Assembly: GCA_030625995.1 (NCBI GenBank)
Contig: DAOUPU010000180.1
Coordinates: 1 to 5,146, forward strand
DNA from: Flavobacteriaceae bacterium
GTDB taxonomy: Bacteria; Bacteroidota; Bacteroidia; Flavobacteriales; Flavobacteriaceae
Length of the DNA: 5,146 bases
Direction: 5' to 3'
Of the stretch, positions 1 through 5,146 are shown piece after piece (positions within the stretch are counted from its first letter, which is position 1; each line of letters opens with the position of its first letter). Below the pieces are notes generated by a model. It saw nothing but the letters and a program-made list of their open reading frames with translations, was not told the DNA's origin and did no database searches. The position numbers and the translations under genes are program-made.

Positions 1-51
1 AGTGCTCTCTGTACAAGCGAAAATTTTTGGCTTATAAATTCTTTGTTCCAT
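1..51 (-). CDS. Possible 5' end of a divergent gene (partial, 17 codons)
   Basis: Read on the minus strand, an ATG at 51-49 opens a frame that runs to the left window edge and encodes MEQRIYKPKIFACTEST. An in-frame TAA at 60-58 lies three codons upstream, so this ATG is the first possible ATG start. The preceding bases are AT-rich with no Shine-Dalgarno, as is normal in Bacteroidota. The segment KIFACTES faintly resembles the N-terminal strand of ribose-phosphate pyrophosphokinases in this phylum (KIFACSQS-like), but 17 residues are too few to name it. The alternative is that the edge holds the 3' end of a plus-strand gene: all three plus frames are open at base 1 and stop at 37, 53 and 84, so none is favoured. 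The gene call is tentative and the identity is only a guess. Confidence 0.4.
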   Translation of the reverse strand, partial: MEQRIYKPKIFACTEST

Positions 52-95
52 AAAGATTTATTTTTTAGTGAAATATTAAGCTAAAATAGATAATG

Positions 96-103
96 CAAAA
101 ATA
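96..103 (-). promoter_or_regulatory. Possible Bacteroidota -7 box for the divergent gene
   Basis: The minus strand reads TATTTTTG here, an exact match to the Bacteroidota -7 consensus TAnnTTTG. Transcription would start near 88-92 and give a leader of about 40 bases before the ATG at 51. No TTG-type -33 element lies at the expected 19-21 base spacing. In DNA this AT-rich a lone -7 match can arise by chance, so the call rests mainly on its sensible position. Confidence 0.28.
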
Positions 104-225
104 GATATTTATTTGAATTGCTGATAAATATAACAATGAAACTTTTACGAAAAAACACAATTATTTTATTAAAAAAATAGACCTAGAAAAGCGACTAAAA
201 GTAGATGTATTTTTATCAAAAAGAT

Positions 226-233
226 TATATTTG
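226..233 (+). promoter_or_regulatory. Possible -7 box directly before the first operon gene
   Basis: TATATTTG matches the Bacteroidota -7 consensus TAnnTTTG exactly, but ends only two bases before the ATG at 236. If used, the transcript would start at or just inside the ATG-ATG pair and be leaderless or nearly so. No -33 element is visible near 203-207. An imperfect alternative, TTTATTTG at 108-115, would leave a leader of about 115 bases. Either may be a chance match in AT-rich DNA. Confidence 0.2.
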
Positions 234-235
234 GT

Positions 236-976
236 ATGATGTCATTTAGAAAATATTCAATATTAATATCATTCCTTCTTTTATCCATATCTTTAATTAG
301 TCAGTCTTTTTTAGGGGAGGAGAAGTACTACATCTGGTTTGATCAAATCATTGGTCAGGAGAATACAAGTCTGCTTAACGGTAAAACTTTTAGCTACAAG
401 TACCGTACGGGAAACGGAAATCATAATTATTTTAGGCATGACGGGTTTTTAAAAGGATCGATTTATTATAAGGAACAAGCTTACTTTGATATTGATCTTA
501 AATATGATATACATAATGATGAAATCATTGTGAATTTGAAGGGCTCTTTTGGTTATAATATGTTCATTCCTAATAAAGAATTTGTCAAAGGATTTCAAAT
601 TTATGATCGTGATTTCGTAAAGCTGAATCTGAATTCGAATGGATTAAAGCTAAAAGGGTTTTACGAAGTGTCTTATAAAGGGCTAAGGATAAATCTTTAC
701 ACGAAACATTATAAATCAAGAAGAGAATACGTGCATCAAAATACAGTACTCAGTAAATTTTCTGAAAAGAATAAAAACATTGTACATTTTGAGGATGCAT
801 ATTATTTGGTGGAAGGCAAAAAAGACATTCAAAAGGTTTTCCCCAATTTAAAAGATAAAATCAACTTGGTTTATAAACAAAATAAAAGTTTAAGAAAATC
901 AGATCCTGAGAATTTCATAAAAGATCTAATGAAGAAAATTGACGATATTCTTGGCAATAAAGAAGAGGTAGAATGA
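236..976 (+). CDS. Secreted protein of unknown function, first gene of the operon
   Basis: I do not recognise a named domain in this 246-residue protein. Residues 1-23 form a signal peptide: R5 and K6, a hydrophobic stretch at about 8-21, then SQ with likely cleavage near 22-24. It contains no cysteine, so it is not a lipoprotein and should be periplasmic or released at the outer membrane. The mature part opens with a YYIWFDQIIGQENTSLLNG segment (31-49), continues as beta-rich sequence full of Tyr, Phe, Asn and Gly to about 165, and ends in a Lys-rich, probably helical tail. That tail includes YYLVEGKKDIQKVFP (189-203), a phrase I associate with secreted Bacteroidota hypothetical proteins. 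The start could be ATG 236 or the adjacent ATG 239; both keep the signal peptide, and the next in-frame ATG is far downstream. Its stop overlaps the receptor start by 4 bases (ATGA), which points to coupled translation and a shared job. An accessory role to the receptor is inference only. Confidence 0.85.
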   Translation: MMSFRKYSILISFLLLSISLISQSFLGEEKYYIWFDQIIGQENTSLLNGKTFSYKYRTGNGNHNYFRHDGFLKGSIYYKEQAYFDIDLKYDIHNDEIIVNLKGSFGYNMFIPNKEFVKGFQIYDRDFVKLNLNSNGLKLKGFYEVSYKGLRINLYTKHYKSRREYVHQNTVLSKFSEKNKNIVHFEDAYYLVEGKKDIQKVFPNLKDKINLVYKQNKSLRKSDPENFIKDLMKKIDDILGNKEEVE

Positions 977-3732
977 GGAAATATATACTCTTCATATTAG
1001 GACTGTTATTTTTCCAATTGGGTTTTACTCAAAAAACAAATGATAAAATTACGATCTCTTTTGAGGATTTAACGATTGTCGAGGCGCTTTTAGAAATTGA
1101 GAGTGAGTCGGATATTCATTTTTATTATGTTGAAAGCTGGTTTGTCTCTAACCAAAAAATTTCAGGAGAGTACATTGATGAAAGTCTCTCCAATATTTTA
1201 CGAGACATTTTCGAGAATACCTTAATCAATTTTTATGTTACAGAAGATGATAAGGTAATTCTAACCCAAAACAGTGTAATCTATGATACGCTACCGCTTA
1301 ATTTTTTTGGAGAAAGGAAAAAAGAGAAGTTCGTAATTGAATCTTCCAACCCTGTGTTGATTATGAATGAGATCAGTACTGAAATCAATAAAGTAGAGAC
1401 GATAAGAATTGGGAAAGAAATAAAGAATTCAAGCTTTAAAGAGTATACCTTAACGGGTTCCGTAACAAACCTCTCGACTGGAGAAAAAATACCTAACCTG
1501 GTATTAACAGTTGCCGACAAGGATATAAACACAGTAACGGATCAAAACGGAAACTACTCGATAGATCTTCCCGTTGGGACCAACTATCTTGAATTGAAAT
1601 CACTTGGAATGTCAGATTCTAGAAAGAAAATTATCATATACAATAATGGTGTTTATAATTTTGAGATGAAAGAAAGTCTTGAAATGTTGGATGAGATTAT
1701 TATTGAATCTGATATTGATAGAAATGTAGAAGAAACTATTAGTGGAATAACAAAAATTCAAATCAATGAAATTAAGACAATCCCACTGGTCTTGGGTGAG
1801 CGTGACATTTTAAAAATTGCAACTACGCTACCAGGAATTTCAAGAGCAGGGGAAGGCGCAACGGGATATAATGTTAGAGGTGGTAAAGCGGATCAGAATT
1901 TGATGCTTCTTGACAATGGCGTACTTTACAATCCAACACACTTTTTTGGAATATTTTCGGCATTTAACCCCTATACAACTGGTGGCTTGGAAATATATAA
2001 AGGAAATATTCCTGCTCAATATGGAGGAAGGCTGTCATCTGTTTTCGACATAACCACAAAAACGGGAGATAAAGAATCAATAAAAGGGGAAGGTGGTATT
2101 GGTCCGGTTACAGCCAATTTGATGTTAGAACTTCCTATAGTCAAAGAAAAAGCATCACTAATAGTTGGCGGAAGAGCGACGTATTCAGATTGGCTTCTTA
2201 AGGCAATCAATAATGAAAATTTAAATAACAGTCAGGCATCATTTTACGATGCAATATTAAAGTATAACCATGAATTTAATGATAAGAATACCTTAAATGT
2301 TACAGGTTATTATAGTAACGATAAGTTCAGTATCTCATCTGATTCACTATATACATACAATAATGCCCTCGTATCCTTAAAATGGGATCATCGATTCAAC
2401 GAGAAGAACATGGGTAGCCTAATCTTGGCACATAGTTCTTATGACTACGATATTGGTTTTGAAGGCGTATCCAATGGAAGCTTTGATTTTAAATACAAAA
2501 TTCAGGAAACTGACATCAAATTAGTTTTTAATTATATTTTAAATACCAATCATACTTTTAATTATGGTGTATCTGGTAAGCTATATAATAATTTCCCGGG
2601 GGAAAAATCACCGAAAGGGGCCGGGTCGATTGTAGAACCAATTTACATTTCAGAAGAAAAAGCTCTCGAATCTGCCGTTTTTATTTCTGACAATTTTAAT
2701 ATTAATAAGAAATTATCCTTTAGTGCTGGTTTACGATATTCATACTACGCCTATCTTGGTGAAACAGAACAAACCGTTTATGCAGATGGTCAACCCAAAA
2801 ACGTTGATAGCGCAATTGACACACTTCGGTTTGATACTAACGAGGCGGCAAAAAAGTACGGTGGTCCTGAATTTAGGTTTTCAACAAGATATTCATTCAC
2901 ACCAAGCTTTTCTATTAAAGCCAGTTATAACAATGTTTATCAATTTATTCATACACTTTCTAATAACACAACGGCCTCACCAACAGATACTTGGAAATTG
3001 TCTGATTATAATATAAAACCACAAACGTCAAATCAAATTTCTTTAGGTCTTTTTAAGAACCTGGAAGGCAATAACTACGAAATCAATGTAGAAGCATATT
3101 ACAAGCAATCTAAAAATTTATTAGATTACAAAGTTGGTGCACAATTATTGCTTAATGATAAAATCGAAACAGAAGTTTTACAGGGTGATGGAAAATCTTA
3201 TGGAATTGAATTTTTAGTTAAAAAGAACTCAGGCAGGTTAAATGGTTGGATAGGTTATACTTATTCAAAGTCTCTAATCAAACTTGACAGTGAGTTCAGT
3301 GAAGAAAGAGTTAATGACGGTGATTACTTTCCAACAAATTATGACAAGCCACATGATTTTGGTCTTGTAGCAAATTATAAATTAACAAAACGTTATAGCT
3401 TTTCTGCGAATTTTATTTATCAAACGGGAAGACCTGTTACATATCCAATAGGAAAATATATCAGCAATGGCGCCGAATATGTATTTTATAGTGACCGAAA
3501 TCAATTCAGGATACCAGATTATTATCGGTTGGATTTAGGTGTCAATATTGAAGGAAATCATAAGATCAAAAAACTGGCACATAGTTTTTGGAATATTTCA
3601 GTTTATAATGTGTTAGGACGAAATAATCCGTATTCTGTATTTTTTGTTACGGACAATGGAGAAATAAAAGCTTATCAAAGTTCTATTTTTTCAACACCAA
3701 TACCAACCATTACTTATAACTTTAAATTTTAA
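973..3732 (+). CDS. TonB-dependent outer-membrane receptor with STN and carboxypeptidase-regulatory-like domains
   Basis: This 919-residue protein is an outer-membrane active-transport channel driven by TonB-ExbBD; its substrate is unknown. In order: signal peptide 1-20 ending FTQ; an STN (secretin/TonB short N-terminal) domain at about 24-100 (ITISFEDLTIVEALLEIESE; then HFYYVES, ISGEYIDESL); a linker at about 100-156 containing VETIRIGKE; a carboxypeptidase-regulatory-like beta-sandwich at about 158-233 (LTGSVTNLSTGEKIPNL, DQNGNYSIDLPVG); a TonB-box-like LDEIIIES at 239-246; the plug at about 250-365 with LPGISRAGEGATGYNVRGG (286-304), LLDNGVLYNPTHFFGIFSAF (312-331) and IPAQYGGRLSSVFDI (346-360); then a beta-barrel of about 550 residues ending in aromatic NFKF, the usual outer-membrane C-terminus recognised for barrel assembly. 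Length and layout suit a full, intact receptor. It is not SusC-like: no SusD gene follows, and the plug motifs belong to the group usually found next to DUF4249 genes. The STN domain would allow signalling to a FecR-type anti-sigma factor, but none is visible here. The ATG overlaps the upstream stop. Confidence 0.96.
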   Translation: MRKYILFILGLLFFQLGFTQKTNDKITISFEDLTIVEALLEIESESDIHFYYVESWFVSNQKISGEYIDESLSNILRDIFENTLINFYVTEDDKVILTQNSVIYDTLPLNFFGERKKEKFVIESSNPVLIMNEISTEINKVETIRIGKEIKNSSFKEYTLTGSVTNLSTGEKIPNLVLTVADKDINTVTDQNGNYSIDLPVGTNYLELKSLGMSDSRKKIIIYNNGVYNFEMKESLEMLDEIIIESDIDRNVEETISGITKIQINEIKTIPLVLGERDILKIATTLPGISRAGEGATGYNVRGGKADQNLMLLDNGVLYNPTHFFGIFSAFNPYTTGGLEIYKGNIPAQYGGRLSSVFDITTKTGDKESIKGEGGIGPVTANLMLELPIVKEKASLIVGGRATYSDWLLKAINNENLNNSQASFYDAILKYNHEFNDKNTLNVTGYYSNDKFSISSDSLYTYNNALVSLKWDHRFNEKNMGSLILAHSSYDYDIGFEGVSNGSFDFKYKIQETDIKLVFNYILNTNHTFNYGVSGKLYNNFPGEKSPKGAGSIVEPIYISEEKALESAVFISDNFNINKKLSFSAGLRYSYYAYLGETEQTVYADGQPKNVDSAIDTLRFDTNEAAKKYGGPEFRFSTRYSFTPSFSIKASYNNVYQFIHTLSNNTTASPTDTWKLSDYNIKPQTSNQISLGLFKNLEGNNYEINVEAYYKQSKNLLDYKVGAQLLLNDKIETEVLQGDGKSYGIEFLVKKNSGRLNGWIGYTYSKSLIKLDSEFSEERVNDGDYFPTNYDKPHDFGLVANYKLTKRYSFSANFIYQTGRPVTYPIGKYISNGAEYVFYSDRNQFRIPDYYRLDLGVNIEGNHKIKKLAHSFWNISVYNVLGRNNPYSVFFVTDNGEIKAYQSSIFSTPIPTITYNFKF

Positions 3733-3751
3733 ATTATTCGAGATAAATCAA

Positions 3752-4978
3752 GTGATAAGATTAAAGAAACATATAATTTATTTGTTCATTCTTCTGGGGA
3801 TTTTTCATCAGGCTTGCACAGAGGAAATTGACGTTAGTACCTTAAGTTTCGAAAGCGTAATAGTTGTAAATGCCAGAATTTCAAATGAATTTAAGCATCA
3901 AGAGGTAATATTGACCAATTCATTTCCATTAGAAACGGATGAGAGTGTGCCAGAGCGAAATGCGGCCGTTCTTATTACAGATAATACCGGAAATCAATTC
4001 GATTTTTATGAATCCGAAACAGCCGGTAAATATATCTCATCAAAGGAATTTGAGGCGGAACCCGGACGGAGTTATCAATTGAAAATAATAAGAGCGAATG
4101 GAAAAAATTATGAATCTAAAACGACCCAATTAACACAGGTTACGCAGATAGATGATTTGTATGCTGAAAGAGGTTTAGACGGTCGAAACAACGATGGAAT
4201 GTTTATATATGTCGATTCAAGTGATCCGAGTGGAAATTCAAAATATTATCAGTATGAATACGAGGAAACTTATCAAATAATAGCGCCCTATTGGGTGCCA
4301 CAGGATTTGTTGGTTGACGACGAAAATAATCCGTTTTTTAGGTATTCCATAGAAGATAAGACTACGGAACAAAAAACTTGCTACAACACCGTTAACTCGA
4401 ATGACATTATTCAGACGACGACTATTGATCTGACAGAAGATAAAGTGAAGAAGTTTCAAGTTCGTTTTGTGAATGCTGAGGATCCAATTATTTCGCACAG
4501 GTATAGTATATTAGTAAAACAATATGTTCAATCATTAGACGCATATACCTATTATAAAACTGTTAAGAAATTATCTGTATCGGAAAATGTGTTTTCACAG
4601 AATCAGCCTGGATTTATCAAAGGAAATATCGTTTCAGTTGATAGTCAGAATGAAAAGGTAATTGGGATGTTTGAAGTTTCTTCTGTATCTGAAAAAAGAT
4701 TATTTTTTAATTATCAGGATTTTTACCCAGATGCTTCAGAACTTTTCTATTTTGTTAATTGCGAGTTTTCGAAGCCCATGGACGTAAATCTGGCACCTTC
4801 TGCTGAGCCACCACCTTTGCAAAGAGAAGTTATGGATGGTTTAGTGAAATTTTTTGATTTCAATCAGTCCTATCCAGATGATAATTTTCCAAATGATGGG
4901 CCAATTATTGTCGTCACGACGGCTTGTGGCGATTGCACTGAATTTGGAACTAATATTAAACCTAGTTTTTGGGAATGA
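3752..4978 (+). CDS. DUF4249 family outer-membrane lipoprotein
   Basis: This 408-residue protein belongs to the Bacteroidota family DUF4249, of unknown biochemical function and commonly encoded beside TonB-dependent receptors. A GTG start at 3752 is chosen because it begins a complete lipoprotein signal: R3, K5, K6, hydrophobic 8-18, then HQAC with lipidation expected at C22. The -3 position is His instead of the usual Leu, a relaxed lipobox. The acidic TEEID after the Cys resembles the surface-export signal of Bacteroidota lipoproteins, so cell-surface display is plausible. Residues about 27-115 look like an Ig/transthyretin-type beta-sandwich (VIVVNARISNE, AAVLITDNTGNQFDFYES, GKYISSKEFEAEPGRSYQL), typical of the family. 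The C-terminus carries the family signature ACGDCTEFGTNIKPSFW (391-407) with a CxxC pair (C392, C395); the other mature cysteines are C210 and C337. The gene starts 19 bases after the receptor stop and overlaps the next gene by 4 bases. A SusD-like partner role beside the receptor is inference. Family assignment is strong, function unknown. Confidence 0.93.
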   Translation: MIRLKKHIIYLFILLGIFHQACTEEIDVSTLSFESVIVVNARISNEFKHQEVILTNSFPLETDESVPERNAAVLITDNTGNQFDFYESETAGKYISSKEFEAEPGRSYQLKIIRANGKNYESKTTQLTQVTQIDDLYAERGLDGRNNDGMFIYVDSSDPSGNSKYYQYEYEETYQIIAPYWVPQDLLVDDENNPFFRYSIEDKTTEQKTCYNTVNSNDIIQTTTIDLTEDKVKKFQVRFVNAEDPIISHRYSILVKQYVQSLDAYTYYKTVKKLSVSENVFSQNQPGFIKGNIVSVDSQNEKVIGMFEVSSVSEKRLFFNYQDFYPDASELFYFVNCEFSKPMDVNLAPSAEPPPLQREVMDGLVKFFDFNQSYPDDNFPNDGPIIVVTTACGDCTEFGTNIKPSFWE

Positions 4979-5146
4979 GAACGTACTTTTATATAATGTT
5001 GATCATCTTTATTAGCTTCGATCTAAAATCCTTTGGACAAGATAATAGGGTATCGGACATGCCTCAGGAAAATATTTTCTTGCACTTTAATTCAACCCTC
5101 TTATTTTCTGGTGAAAATTTATACTATAAAGTATATTGTTTAAATA
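4975..5146 (+). CDS. 5' end of a secreted MG2/alpha-2-macroglobulin-like protein (partial)
   Basis: An ATG at 4975 overlaps the DUF4249 stop (ATGA) and opens a frame of 57 codons that runs off the window. Residues 1-22 are a signal peptide (MRTYFYIMLIIFISF, then SFGQ with likely cleavage after Q22). The mature start includes ENIFLHFNSTLLFSGENLYY and then KVYCLN. This matches the pattern by which large Bacteroidota surface proteins begin their MG2-type domain (E-x-I-[FY]-[LV]-H-[FYL]-[ND], then [AP]-G-E-x-[LI]-[WY]-[FY]-K), the strand pair seen in alpha-2-macroglobulin-like proteins. Such genes commonly sit next to DUF4249 and receptor genes, which supports the call. Full members are many hundred residues long, so most of the gene is missing here and the rest of its domains cannot be judged. 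Confidence 0.8.
   Translation, partial: MRTYFYIMLIIFISFDLKSFGQDNRVSDMPQENIFLHFNSTLLFSGENLYYKVYCLN

Noticed and set aside
105..131. 8-base inverted repeat ATATTTAT (105-112) / ATAAATAT (124-131) in the spacer
   Set aside because: It is made only of A and T in an AT-rich spacer, where a short repeat of this kind is expected about by chance; no extension into G/C bases supports an operator.
1281..2210. Minus-strand open frames at 1281-1532 and 2016-2210
   Set aside because: Both are antisense to conserved receptor domains and have no recognisable product, so they are shadows of the coding strand.
2592..2605. Inverted repeat TTTCCC-GG-GGGAAA in a locally GC-rich patch
   Set aside because: It sits inside the receptor and encodes FPGEKSPKG, a Pro/Gly turn like those in related receptors; the base composition follows from Pro and Gly codons, and no T-run or gene end is nearby.
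2723..3016. 97-codon plus-strand open frame inside the receptor gene
   Set aside because: It overlaps the receptor's barrel region in another frame; the receptor frame has strong family motifs and the alternative product resembles nothing and has no export signal.
3733..3751. Terminator or promoter between the receptor and DUF4249 genes
   Set aside because: The 19-base gap has no hairpin, T-run or -7 box, and suits simple read-through.
4238..4498. 86-codon minus-strand open frame
   Set aside because: It lies antisense to the DUF4249 gene and shows no family features.
973..4978. SusC/SusD-type glycan utilisation pair
   Set aside because: The receptor's plug and STN features fit the DUF4249-linked group, the second gene carries the DUF4249 C-terminal signature and not SusD features, and no glycan-degrading enzyme is present.

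Overview
The window looks like chromosomal DNA from a member of the Bacteroidota, most likely a flavobacterium-like or related marine/environmental lineage. The evidence is low-GC DNA, no recognisable Shine-Dalgarno sequences before the starts, TAnnTTTG-type -7 promoter motifs, and above all the gene content: a TonB-dependent receptor with STN and carboxypeptidase-regulatory-like N-terminal domains, followed by a DUF4249 lipoprotein. Both families are known essentially from this phylum. The species cannot be read from the sequence.

Layout. Positions 1-51 on the minus strand appear to hold the first 17 codons of a divergent gene; this call is tentative. Positions 52-235 are an AT-rich spacer with weak promoter-like motifs on both strands. 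From 236 to the right edge four plus-strand genes are packed head to tail: a secreted protein of unknown function (236-976), the TonB-dependent receptor (973-3732), the DUF4249 lipoprotein (3752-4978), and the start of a further secreted protein (from 4975, cut by the window edge) whose N-terminus resembles MG2/alpha-2-macroglobulin-like surface proteins of Bacteroidota. Two junctions are 4-base ATGA overlaps and the third gap is 19 bases, so the four are almost certainly one transcript with translational coupling.

How the genes may work together. All four products carry export signals. The receptor would be the TonB-energised outer-membrane channel. The DUF4249 lipoprotein would sit at the outer membrane beside it, in the place a SusD-like protein takes in SusCD pairs, although it is not SusD. 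The MG2-like protein would be a large surface or periplasmic partner, and the first gene encodes a cysteine-free secreted accessory protein. The STN domain suggests the receptor may also signal to an anti-sigma factor, but no sigma/anti-sigma pair lies in the window. The substrate is unknown. The arrangement recurs in Bacteroidota but, as far as I know, has no assigned function. No RNA genes, CRISPR arrays, insertion sequences or convincing terminators were seen.
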